Positions 8,354 to 15,579 of a stretch of DNA of 51,486 nt are shown here, piece after piece. The DNA lies in the NCBI GenBank assembly GCA_029258515.1, contig JARHYK010000031.1:1-51486 (forward strand), given 5' to 3'. The notes beneath the pieces are model-generated. The model was not told the DNA's origin. It searched no databases and saw only the letters and a list, made by a program, of their open reading frames with translations. This DNA comes from Clostridia bacterium. GTDB lineage: Bacteria > Bacillota > Clostridia > TANB77 > CAG-508. The number at the start of each line of letters is the position of its first letter. Positions within the stretch are counted from its first letter, which is position 1. The translations under genes and the position numbers were made by a program.

Positions 8354-8698
8354 ATGTTAATAAAAAGAGGAGATATGTTTTATGCTGATTTAAGTCCAGT
8401 AGTAGGGTCAGAACAAGGTGGAATTAGGCCAGTATTAATAATTCAAAATGATTTAGGCAATAAATATAGCCCAACTGTAATTGCAGCAGCAGTAACTTCA
8501 CAAACAACAAAAACAAAACTCCCTACACATATAGAAATAGATTGTAATACTTGTGGGTTGAAAAATGATTCAGTTATTTTAACAGAACAAATTAGAACTA
8601 TCGATAAAAGTAGATTGAAAGAAAAAATAGGTCATATTGAAGATGAAAATGTTATAAATCAAATAAATAATGCTTTGGGAGTGAGTTTTGGATTATAA
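8354..8698 (+). CDS. ndoA: MazF/NdoA-type endoribonuclease toxin
   Basis: 114 residues from ATG 8354, chosen because AGGAG (8341-8345) sits 8 bp upstream and the family begins close to [VI][24 protein letters not shown] and [12 protein letters not shown] match the PemK/MazF family, and [16 protein letters not shown] and [13 protein letters not shown] match the B. subtilis NdoA branch. These enzymes cleave single-stranded mRNA at short motifs. No antitoxin gene (MazE/NdoAI-like) is visible directly upstream, where such genes normally sit, so the toxin appears solitary here. A terminator follows. Confidence 0.88.
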   Translation: MLIKRGDMFYADLSPVVGSEQGGIRPVLIIQNDLGNKYSPTVIAAAVTSQTTKTKLPTHIEIDCNTCGLKNDSVILTEQIRTIDKSRLKEKIGHIEDENVINQINNALGVSFGL

Positions 8699-8722
8699 AT
8701 AACAACGAATAAAGATTATAAA

Positions 8723-8758
8723 ATTAAAAACATAAATTTAGTAATTTATGTTTTTAAT
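8723..8758 (+). terminator. rho-independent terminator
   Basis: A perfect 15-bp stem (8723-8737 with 8744-8758), 6-nt loop, T-rich 3' arm; directly after the MazF gene. Confidence 0.7.
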
Positions 8759-8783
8759 TCATTTTTGTAAATATCAATATTAA

Positions 8784-8942
8784 AGGTATGATTTGGGCAA
8801 AAAATATGTAGGTTTTGGCAAAGAATTTCTGTAGGGGGATTTTGAAAATTTTAGTAGGTTTTTGGAAATCTGGGGATATGAAAGTGAAAAAATAATTTTA
8901 AAATGTGATACTAAAGATAGCTTAGAAATAAAAAAATTATAA
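8784..8942 (+). pseudogene. short coding remnant in a gene-poor stretch
   Basis: Between the MazF terminator and the inverted repeat at 9214, ~450 bp hold no credible gene. One frame reads YDLGKKYVGFGKEFL, a TAG at 8832, then GDFENFSRFLEIWGYESEK and onward to TAA at 8940. The composition is protein-like, but there is no start and no match I recognise. The rest (8943-9213) shows nothing I can assign. Confidence 0.2.
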
Positions 8943-9213
8943 TTTGTAATATTTTATATAAATAGATTATGGCAGATTTAAAAATATAAGTGAAAATAAG
9001 ACAAAATAATATCTACTTTAACGTGGAGTATAAAGGTAAAGATATATAATAAAAGCGTAATTTAGTGCATATAAGAATAAATAAATGATTCAAAGAACAT
9101 ACTAAGAAAAGAGAAAATATGAATGAATAAAAATGATGTGTTTGTTGTAGAAATATATACAAATAGATGCGTAAGTAATCTGAAAAAATAATAAAATAAG
9201 AATATGCGCAATG

Positions 9214-9261
9214 ATAGCAATAATAAACTATGCTAAAATTAGCATAGTTTATTATTGCTAT
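9214..9261. terminator. perfect 23-bp inverted repeat between convergent units
   Basis: 9214-9236 is the exact reverse complement of 9239-9261, leaving a 2-nt centre. It lies just beyond the 3' end of the reverse HD-GYP gene and downstream of the MazF unit, so a bidirectional terminator is likely. The T-tracts beside it are short. Confidence 0.5.
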
Positions 9262-9283
9262 TTTAATCTACAATTTTTTATTT

Positions 9284-10174
9284 TTAAATTTTTAGTTTTT
9301 TGATTATTTTAATTTCTTCTAGTAAATGTTTTATTTGCTTGTTTTTGTTTTCAAATGTAGTTGTATATTCATTTAGAATTTTTTGATAATTTTCAATACT
9401 TTCGTTTTTATCAAGATATGCTTTCATGCCTTCTAAATAATAGTTTTTCTTTTTTTCACTTTTAGCTTTTTCCATTTTTTCTTTATATTTGTTAATAATA
9501 TTTAAGCGTTTAATATTTTTAGTTAATGATTTAGTGTAATTAGTTAGACAACTAATTTCATATTCAATGTCTTCGATAACAACATTGCATAATACTTTTA
9601 CTATAATAGGATTATTTTTTCCGCTATTAGCATTTTTTATTAATATTTTTAGTGTATCTGAAATGCCAATATGTGATTTGTATTGTCTTTTGCTTACAAT
9701 TGCATCATATTCATCAGCAACTCTGATTATTTGTCCTTCATAAGGAATATCTTTTTTTGTTAATTTTTGAGGATATCCAGTACCATTTAATGCTTCGTGA
9801 TGGTATAAAGGTCCTGCAGAATATGGTTGTAGTTTGGAATCTTTCATGCAAATTTCGTAGCCAATAGTTGTATGAGTTTTCATTATTTCATATTCTTCAT
9901 CAGTTAGTTTATCTGGTTTTTGTAATATATTTGATGGAATAAATTGCTTTCCGATGTCATGAAGATATGCACATATTGTACAATATTCAGTAAATCCTTT
10001 GGAACAATGTAGTCTTTCGCATAGGCGGCATGTAATATTTGCAACATTTTCAGAGTGTTTTCTAGTGAACACATCTAGACATCCTAAGATGTTTAGTTGA
10101 TATTGCATATTTTTATCAAGGTTATATGATTTAAGGCTGGTTGGTGAATAAAAATCAAAAATTAAATTATTCAT
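9284..10174 (-). CDS. HD-GYP-type cyclic-di-GMP phosphodiesterase
   Basis: 296 residues. The HD-GYP core spans roughly residues 35-200: HSENVA, AYLHDIGK (metal-binding HD), HTTIGYEI, LYHHEALNGTGYPQ (the GYP motif) and VADEYDAIVSKRQY. Such domains hydrolyse cyclic di-GMP to pGpG or GMP. No receiver, PAS or membrane segment precedes it. The C-terminal ~90 residues are lysine-rich and probably coiled coil. In HHExxDGxGYP the Asp is Asn, a common variant. It is monocistronic on the reverse strand and divergent from aspS. Activity cannot be judged from sequence alone. Confidence 0.82.
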   Translation of the reverse strand: MNNLIFDFYSPTSLKSYNLDKNMQYQLNILGCLDVFTRKHSENVANITCRLCERLHCSKGFTEYCTICAYLHDIGKQFIPSNILQKPDKLTDEEYEIMKTHTTIGYEICMKDSKLQPYSAGPLYHHEALNGTGYPQKLTKKDIPYEGQIIRVADEYDAIVSKRQYKSHIGISDTLKILIKNANSGKNNPIIVKVLCNVVIEDIEYEISCLTNYTKSLTKNIKRLNIINKYKEKMEKAKSEKKKNYYLEGMKAYLDKNESIENYQKILNEYTTTFENKNKQIKHLLEEIKIIKKLKI

Positions 10175-10261
10175 AATATATCTCCTAATTGCTTATTTTA
10201 AATTATAATACCATTAAAAAAGAAAAAGTGCAAGGATTTTATCTGAAACGTATAAAAACCA

Positions 10262-10290
10262 TTGAAAATCGAATGATTTTATGATAATAT
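10262..10290 (+). promoter_or_regulatory. SigA-type promoter of aspS
   Basis: TTGAAA (10262-10267), 17-bp spacer, TAATAT (10285-10290), 18 bp before the ATG at 10309. The short leader has no room for a T-box. Confidence 0.55.
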
Positions 10291-10308
10291 ATGTAAATAG
10301 TAGAAGGA

Positions 10309-12063
10309 GTGAAAAAAATGTATAGAACAAAAACATGTGGAGAATTGAATATAGATAATTTAAATGAAACAGTAGAGTTAGCAGGATGGTTACAAAAAAT
10401 AAGAAATTTAGGTGGAATGGTATTTTTAGATTTAAGAGATGAATTTGGATTAACTCAAATAGTTTTAAATGATGAACAATTGCAAAATAAGAGTAAAGAA
10501 TATACAACAGAAAGTTGTATACATATAAAAGGGAAAGTAGTAGAAAGAATAAATAAAAATCCTAATTTAAAAACAGGAGAAATAGAAGTTATAGCTGAAG
10601 AGATAGAAGTTTTAGGAAAAAGTAAAAATGTTTTGCCTTTTGAAATAAATACTAATCAAGAAGTAAGAGAAGATTTGAGATTAGAATATAGATTTTTAGA
10701 TTTAAGAAATGAAAAATTACATAATAATATTTTATTGCGTTCTAAAATACTAAAAACATTAAGAGACAAGATGGATGAATTAGAGTTTACAGAAATACAA
10801 ACACCAATATTGGCTAATTCATCACCAGAAGGTGCAAGAGATTATTTAGTACCAAGTAGATTAAATCCAGGAGAATTTTATGCTCTTCCTCAAGCTCCAC
10901 AACAATTCAAACAATTGTTAATGGTAGGTGGTTTCAATAAATATTATCAAATAGCACCTTGTTTTAGAGATGAAGACCCAAGGGCAGATAGAGCACCAGG
11001 TGAATTTTATCAATTAGACTTTGAAATGAGTTTTGCAACACAAGAAGATGTATTTAAGGTGATTGAAGAGGTGGTTCCATCAACATTTGAAAAATTTACT
11101 AATTGGAAAGTAGATAAAGGACCATTTATTCGTATTCCATATAAAGAAGCAATGGAAAAATACGGAATTGATAAACCAGATTTAAGAAATCCTCTTATAA
11201 TACAAGATGCAACAAAAGTATTTGAAAATACAGATTTCAAAGCATTTAGTGGAAAAACAATAAAAATGATAGTGGTACCTGAAGGGGCAAATCAAGGAAG
11301 AAAATTCTTTGATAAAATGGAGGAATTTGCTAAAACTGATGAAGTTGGTGCTAAAGGTTTAGCATGGACAAAAGTTGATGAAGAAGGAAATGTAGCAGGT
11401 GGAATTGCAAAATTTATTACACCTGAAATGAAAGAAAAATTAGAAAAAGAATTTAATGTAGGAAACAATTCAGCAATATTCTTTATTGCGGATGAATTTT
11501 CAAAGGCTCAAAAAATAGCAGGATTAGTAAGAATAGAATTAGGAAAGAGATTAGATTTATTAGAAAAAGATGTATATAGATTTTGTTTTATTGTTGATTT
11601 TCCAATGTATGAATTATCAGATGAAGGAACAATAGATTTTAGCCATAATCCTTTCTCTATGCCACAAGGAGGATTAGAAGCATTAAATAGTAAAGATCCA
11701 TTAGATATACTTGCTTATCAATATGATTTAGTATGTAATGGATATGAAATGGCATCTGGGGCAGTTAGAAATCATAATCCAGAAACAATGGTAAAGGCTT
11801 TCGAAATTGCTGGATATACTGAAAAAGATGTAAAAGAAAGATTTGGAGCATTATATAATGCATTTCAATACGGAACACCTCCACATGCAGGTGCAGCACC
11901 AGGTGTTGATAGAATGGTAATGTTGATTGCTGATTCACAAAATATTAGAGAAATAATAGCGTTTCCTAAAAATAAAAAAGCAAGAGATTTATTAATGAGA
12001 GCACCATCTACAGTTAGTGAAGAACAATTAAAAGATGTTCATATTAAATTAGATATTGAATAA
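10309..12063 (+). CDS. aspS: aspartyl-tRNA synthetase
   Basis: 584 residues, bacterial-type AspRS: an N-terminal OB-fold anticodon-binding domain (residues 1 to ~110, with VELAGWLQKIRNLGG), a class II catalytic core with motif 2 (CFRDEDPRADRAPGEF, ~220), the bacterial GAD insertion (~300-410) and motif 3 (GAAPGVDRMVM, ~530). It charges tRNA-Asp. Only AsnRS (36857) and this enzyme of the Asx pair are in view, so whether it is discriminating is not decided here. It has its own promoter and its own terminator. RBS GAAGGAGTG lies 7 bp before the ATG. Confidence 0.95.
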   Translation: MKKMYRTKTCGELNIDNLNETVELAGWLQKIRNLGGMVFLDLRDEFGLTQIVLNDEQLQNKSKEYTTESCIHIKGKVVERINKNPNLKTGEIEVIAEEIEVLGKSKNVLPFEINTNQEVREDLRLEYRFLDLRNEKLHNNILLRSKILKTLRDKMDELEFTEIQTPILANSSPEGARDYLVPSRLNPGEFYALPQAPQQFKQLLMVGGFNKYYQIAPCFRDEDPRADRAPGEFYQLDFEMSFATQEDVFKVIEEVVPSTFEKFTNWKVDKGPFIRIPYKEAMEKYGIDKPDLRNPLIIQDATKVFENTDFKAFSGKTIKMIVVPEGANQGRKFFDKMEEFAKTDEVGAKGLAWTKVDEEGNVAGGIAKFITPEMKEKLEKEFNVGNNSAIFFIADEFSKAQKIAGLVRIELGKRLDLLEKDVYRFCFIVDFPMYELSDEGTIDFSHNPFSMPQGGLEALNSKDPLDILAYQYDLVCNGYEMASGAVRNHNPETMVKAFEIAGYTEKDVKERFGALYNAFQYGTPPHAGAAPGVDRMVMLIADSQNIREIIAFPKNKKARDLLMRAPSTVSEEQLKDVHIKLDIE

Positions 12064-12073
12064 AATAAATTAA

Positions 12074-12108
12074 AAACAGTCCTAAATATTTGTTATTTAG
12101 GACTGTTT
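12074..12108. terminator. bidirectional terminator between aspS and XRE gene
   Basis: A perfect 15-bp stem (12074-12088 with 12094-12108) with a 5-nt loop between two convergent genes; its right arm reaches the stop codon of the reverse gene. Confidence 0.75.
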
Positions 12109-12481
12109 ATGCTGATAGTATAAAATCTTTATTTGCTAATAATAATTTTTTAATTAATTCAATTTGATTTTTAGATAAATGAGAATTACCTTCTAAACCA
12201 AATAATTGCTTAGCAATTAGAGCTATATCTACATTAGGATTGTTAGTTTTTTTATTGCTTTTTTTTGCATCAGATATACCAAGTAGATAGTCAATTGAAA
12301 CATTAAATATAGCTGCTATTTTAGTAATTACATCTAGACGAGGAATTCTATCACCACTTAGGTACCTAGAAATTGTAACATTTGAAATACCTATTTTTTT
12401 AGATAAGTCAGTTTGATTCATGTTAAAATCTTCCATTAAGACAATTAATCTATAATTAAATTTTTCAATATCAAAATCCAT
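12107..12481 (-). CDS. XRE-family transcriptional regulator
   Basis: 124 residues. A Cro/C1-type helix-turn-helix occupies ~17-69 (MNQTDLSKKIGISNVTISRY, then IPRLDVITKIAAIFNVSIDY). The remaining ~50 residues, after LLGISD, have no known domain and end in a leucine-rich helix. The gene has its own reverse-strand promoter overlapped by a palindrome (12515-12526), pointing to autoregulation. RBS GGAGG precedes the start on the reverse strand. Targets are unknown. Confidence 0.8.
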   Translation of the reverse strand: MDFDIEKFNYRLIVLMEDFNMNQTDLSKKIGISNVTISRYLSGDRIPRLDVITKIAAIFNVSIDYLLGISDAKKSNKKTNNPNVDIALIAKQLFGLEGNSHLSKNQIELIKKLLLANKDFILSA

Positions 12482-12514
12482 AAAAACCTCCTATAAACAA
12501 TATTATAGAACTAT

Positions 12515-12580
12515 AACCAATTGGTTTAAAAAGAAATTTACTAAATTATAATACAATATAAACAAATTAACCAACTGGAA
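12515..12580 (-). promoter_or_regulatory. reverse promoter with operator-like palindromes
   Basis: Read on the reverse strand: -35 TTGGTT (12569-12574), 18-bp spacer, -10 TATAAT (12545-12550). The palindrome AACCAATTGGTT lies at 12515-12526, downstream of the start, and a 9/12 match (AACCAACTGGAA, 12569-12580) covers the -35. Two sites flanking the promoter fit autorepression by the XRE protein at 12107. Confidence 0.5.
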
Positions 12581-12691
12581 AACAAAACTAATTATAAATA
12601 TCAGAAAGATGATTGAAATACAACAAACCAAATGTATTAAGAATAAAAAATAGTATGTATTTAGGTTATTTACATACATATATTTAAAAAT

Positions 12692-13084
12692 TTATTTAGT
12701 GATTTTATTAATATCATTTTTGGAAGAAGTTGAAGCTTGTAATTTTAATAAATCATCTACTAAAGTGTTGACAATTTTTCTGTGATAAAAATTTAGTTGC
12801 ATATAGTTGTTAAAAAAATTTTCATCTAAAGCTTTCGAAGTATCAGTAAAGTTATTATTTATTACTTCTTCAAATAAAAAATTAGTGTTGATTTCTAAAG
12901 CATTACATAAATTTACTAAAGTAGTTGCACTACCAAAAGCAATTCCTCTTTCTAATTGACTAATGTAACGAGTAGAAAGTTGTAATTTTTCTGCTAGAGC
13001 TTCTTGAGTATAGTTATTTCTAGCTCTAGCCAATTTAATTTTTTTTCCTATCATTTGTCTATAAGATTTTTCAACATCATTCAT
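12692..13084 (-). CDS. XRE-family transcriptional regulator
   Basis: 130 residues. A helix-turn-helix lies at ~12-66: KLARARNNYTQEALAEKLQL, then STRYISQLERGIAFGSATTL. The following ~60 residues contain FFNNYMQLNFYHRKIVNTLVDD, an HTH-following segment common in small clostridial XRE proteins, and no enzymatic domain. It is transcribed away from the mraZ cluster, with RBS AGGAGG on the reverse strand just upstream. It shares little with its neighbour at 12107 beyond the HTH. The 210 bp between the two genes hold the promoter and operators of the neighbour. Confidence 0.78.
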   Translation of the reverse strand: MNDVEKSYRQMIGKKIKLARARNNYTQEALAEKLQLSTRYISQLERGIAFGSATTLVNLCNALEINTNFLFEEVINNNFTDTSKALDENFFNNYMQLNFYHRKIVNTLVDDLLKLQASTSSKNDINKITK

Positions 13085-13270
13085 ATAAATTAGCCTCCTT
13101 AATGAATTATTTAAAGTATAACAAGTAGAATAAAAAAATTAAATGAACTAACAATGTGAAAACGTTGATACGACTACTATTAATCGTTCTTGAAATAAGG
13201 GAGATTTTAAAGTTTAAAATAATAATTCTAAAATAAAAATGAAAAAAATTAAGAATTTTTCAAAAAAGGC

Positions 13271-13299
13271 TTGCAAAATAATGAAAGTTATATTAGAAT
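13271..13299 (+). promoter_or_regulatory. SigA-type promoter of the mraZ division cluster
   Basis: TTGCAA (13271-13276), 17-bp spacer, TAGAAT (13294-13299). The start site would fall just before the MraZ-box repeats. Confidence 0.55.
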
Positions 13300-13306
13300 T
13301 TAATTG

Positions 13307-13343
13307 AAGTGGTAAAAAGTGTCACGAAGTGGTAGGAAAGTGA
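13307..13343 (+). promoter_or_regulatory. MraZ operator: four AAGTG repeats, 10-bp period
   Basis: AAGTGG at 13307, AAGTGT at 13317, AAGTGG at 13327 and AAGTGA at 13338 are spaced 10, 10 and 11 bp. This is the known layout of MraZ-binding GTGG-type boxes in front of mraZ, where ring-shaped MraZ contacts successive repeats to repress its own operon. Confidence 0.75.
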
Positions 13344-13359
13344 AAAGAGGTGAAGACCA

Positions 13360-13785
13360 TTGCTAATGGGAGAATATAGTCATTCCTTAGATCAAAAAGG
13401 AAGATTAATAATGCCAGCCAAGCTTAGACAAGATATAGGAGAAAAGTTCATTTTAACCAAAGGTTTAGATGGATGTTTATTTGCGTTTTCCCAAAATGAA
13501 TGGTTAAACTTTGAAGAGAAATTAAAAACATTACCACTATCTGATAGAAATGCAAGAAATTTCGTAAGATTCTTTTTGTCAGGTGCAACAGAATGTGAAA
13601 TAGATAAACAAGGAAGATTTTTAATTCCTAACAATCTAAGAGTTGCAGGAAATTTAGAAAAAGACGTAATAATAATTGGAGTAGGAACAAGACTAGAAAT
13701 ATGGAATAAAGAAATATGGCAAAAATGTGATGAAGAAATATCAGCAGAGGAAATTGCAGAAAACATGGCTAATTTAGGTATATAA
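13360..13785 (+). CDS. mraZ: transcriptional regulator MraZ
   Basis: 141 residues with two SpoVT/AbrB-like half domains: [20 protein letters not shown] near the N-terminus and [20 protein letters not shown] around 75-95, each with the D-x-[KQ]-G-R motif. MraZ forms a ring-shaped multimer that binds repeats upstream of its own gene and tunes the dcw cluster. The TTG start at 13360 is chosen because GAGGTG lies 7 bp upstream, whereas ATG 13366 would be 14 bp from it; the resulting MLMGEYS matches B. subtilis MFMGEY. Confidence 0.93.
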   Translation: MLMGEYSHSLDQKGRLIMPAKLRQDIGEKFILTKGLDGCLFAFSQNEWLNFEEKLKTLPLSDRNARNFVRFFLSGATECEIDKQGRFLIPNNLRVAGNLEKDVIIIGVGTRLEIWNKEIWQKCDEEISAEEIAENMANLGI

Positions 13786-13834
13786 CTTGCAAAAGTTTAT
13801 ATAAATAACATAAGAAAAAAGTACAGAAGAAGTG

Positions 13835-13893
13835 TTAATTACAAAAGAAAAATATACAAATGAAATATTAATTGCGAAAGAAAAATAAACAAA
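13835..13893 (+). repeat. imperfect direct repeat, 26 bp, period 33
   Basis: 13835-13860 and 13868-13893 agree at 23 of 26 positions. Two further short ACAAAAGAT copies follow to 13930. They lie in the 282-bp gap between mraZ and rsmH, which has no open frame. Confidence 0.5.
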
Positions 13894-13985
13894 AGATTTG
13901 AAAAAACAAAAGATAAGCCAACAAAAGATTTATGAGAAACCAATGAATTATTAAAATACAAAAGTTTTTGAAGTACTTTTGAAAA

Positions 13986-14009
13986 AACAGCTGGAATAAT
14001 CCAGCTGTT
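13986..14009 (+). other. perfect 10-bp hairpin without T-tract
   Basis: AACAGCTGGA (13986-13995) pairs with TCCAGCTGTT (14000-14009) around an ATAA loop. It lies 59 bp before rsmH and has no following T-run, so an mRNA processing or stability element is more likely than a terminator. Confidence 0.45.
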
Positions 14010-14067
14010 AAGAAACCTATAAAACATTGGAAATCCAATTAATAACGATAAATTAAGAGGTGCAAAG

Positions 14068-14997
14068 TTGGAATTTAAACATAAGCCAGTAATGCTAAAT
14101 GAATGCATAGAAGGATTGAAAATTAAACAAAATGGAATATATGTAGATGGAACTTTAGGGGGAGCAGGTCATAGTAAAGAAATTGCTAAAAATCTTAATA
14201 ATACTGGAAATTTAATAGGTATAGATAGAGATTTAGAAGCATTAAAGGCAGCGAAAGAAAATTTGAAAGAGTTTCAAAATGTTACATATGTTCATGGAAA
14301 TCATGACGAAATACTAAAGATACTAGATGAACTTAAGATAGAAAGGGTAGATGGTATTTTATTAGATTTAGGTGTATCATCATATCAATTAGATGAGAAA
14401 AACAGAGGTTTTAGCTATTTAGGAGAAAATGACTTGGATATGAGAATGGATAAAACTCAAAGTCTGACAGCCAAAAAAGTAGTTAATGAGTATACAGAAG
14501 AAGAATTAAGTAATATCATATATGAATATGGTGAAGAGAGATTCTCAAGACAAATAGCTAGAAATATATGTTTAAAGAGAAAAGAAAAAGAAATTGAAAC
14601 TACAAAAGAATTAGTAGATATAATAGAGAAATCAATACCAAGGAAAAATAAAAAAGATGGTCATCCAGCTAAAAGGACATTTCAAGCTATTAGAATAGAA
14701 GTGAACAATGAGATAAAACCGCTATATAACACAATACTGGAATGTATCAGTTGTTTGGATCAAAAAGGAAGACTATGTGTAATAACGTTTCATTCTTTAG
14801 AAGATAGAGCTGTAAAAAAAGCTATGGTGGAAGCACAAGGAAAATGTACATGTCCACCAGATTTACCATATTGTGTATGTGGTGCAGAAACAAAAGGACG
14901 AATAATAACGAGAAAACCAATTTTACCAACAAATGATGAACAAGAAGAAAATTCAAGAAGCAAAAGTGCAAAATTAAGAATTTTTGAACGAGAATAA
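14068..14997 (+). CDS. rsmH: 16S rRNA (cytosine1402-N4)-methyltransferase RsmH
   Basis: 309 residues. The N-terminal HKPVMLNECIEGL and SAM-binding VDGTLGGAGHS, the active-site region LLDLGVSSYQLD, GFSY and the C-terminal ITFHSLEDRAVK identify MraW/RsmH, which methylates C1402 in the decoding centre of 16S rRNA. A TTG start at 14068 follows AAGAGGTG by 5-6 bp. It is second in the dcw cluster as usual, 22 bp upstream of ftsL. Confidence 0.95.
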   Translation: MEFKHKPVMLNECIEGLKIKQNGIYVDGTLGGAGHSKEIAKNLNNTGNLIGIDRDLEALKAAKENLKEFQNVTYVHGNHDEILKILDELKIERVDGILLDLGVSSYQLDEKNRGFSYLGENDLDMRMDKTQSLTAKKVVNEYTEEELSNIIYEYGEERFSRQIARNICLKRKEKEIETTKELVDIIEKSIPRKNKKDGHPAKRTFQAIRIEVNNEIKPLYNTILECISCLDQKGRLCVITFHSLEDRAVKKAMVEAQGKCTCPPDLPYCVCGAETKGRIITRKPILPTNDEQEENSRSKSAKLRIFERE

Positions 14998-15019
14998 CAA
15001 AAGAAGGGAGGAGATAATA

Positions 15020-15520
15020 GTGGCAAATGCAAGATATCAATATGGTACTAATCCAAGAAAATTAGAACCGAATCAAAAAAATAAAGCAAGAAAACAACCT
15101 AATTTGAAAATAGTTAAAGAAGAATCAAGACAAAAAGTTAAAGTATCAATTGCACAAAAAAAGAAACAGAAAAAGTTTATATTTTTTGCGATATTGTTTT
15201 TTACAGTTTTATTAGCCATTAGTTATCAAAACTCTCAAATAAGCATAAGATTTGGAGAAATGCAAAAGCAAAAAAAAGAGTTAGCAACTTTACAAAAAGA
15301 GAATGAGCAATTAAAAATTAATATAGAAAACAGTTTGAATATGGGAAATATAGAAAAAGAAGCCAAAGAACAATTAGGAATGGAAAAATTGACAAATAAA
15401 CAAACAGTTTATGTGACATTACCTAAAAAAGATTATGTTGAAGCAGCAAATGAAAAAATAGTGCTAGAAGAAGAAACTAATTGGTTTGAAAAATTAATTA
15501 ATTGGATATTCCATAAATAA
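15020..15520 (+). CDS. ftsL: cell division protein FtsL
   Basis: 166 residues from GTG 15020, chosen because GGGAGGAG (15006-15013) is 6 bp upstream and the resulting start MANARYQYGTNPRKLEP fits clostridial FtsL; the ATG at 14984 lies inside rsmH. The layout is a basic cytoplasmic tail, one membrane helix (~55-73) and a septum-side leucine-zipper coiled coil (QKKELATLQKENEQLKINIE), then the DivIC/FtsL-like EAKEQLGMEKL. FtsL binds DivIC and DivIB and activates FtsW with its PBP. The position between rsmH and the PBP gene is canonical. Confidence 0.85.
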   Translation: MANARYQYGTNPRKLEPNQKNKARKQPNLKIVKEESRQKVKVSIAQKKKQKKFIFFAILFFTVLLAISYQNSQISIRFGEMQKQKKELATLQKENEQLKINIENSLNMGNIEKEAKEQLGMEKLTNKQTVYVTLPKKDYVEAANEKIVLEEETNWFEKLINWIFHK

Positions 15521-15543
15521 ACAAAAGAATTAAGAATAAAATT

Positions 15544-15579
15544 AAACACTTCTAATAAATATTATTAGAGGTGTTTTTT
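15544..15579 (+). promoter_or_regulatory. terminator-like hairpin carrying the spoVD RBS
   Basis: 15544-15557 pairs with 15563-15576 over 14 bp (one G-U), followed by TTT before ATG 15580. The 3' arm contains the only good RBS (AGAGGTG, 15567-15573). The element can end transcription after ftsL or hide the RBS of the downstream gene. Confidence 0.55.

Noticed and set aside
10175..10308. T-box riboswitch before aspS
   Set aside because: The leader after the likely promoter is under 20 nt and has no T-box sequence or antiterminator.
13835..13930. Direct repeats before rsmH as a CRISPR array
   Set aside because: Only two imperfect 26-bp copies with 7-bp spacing, no true spacers and no cas genes.
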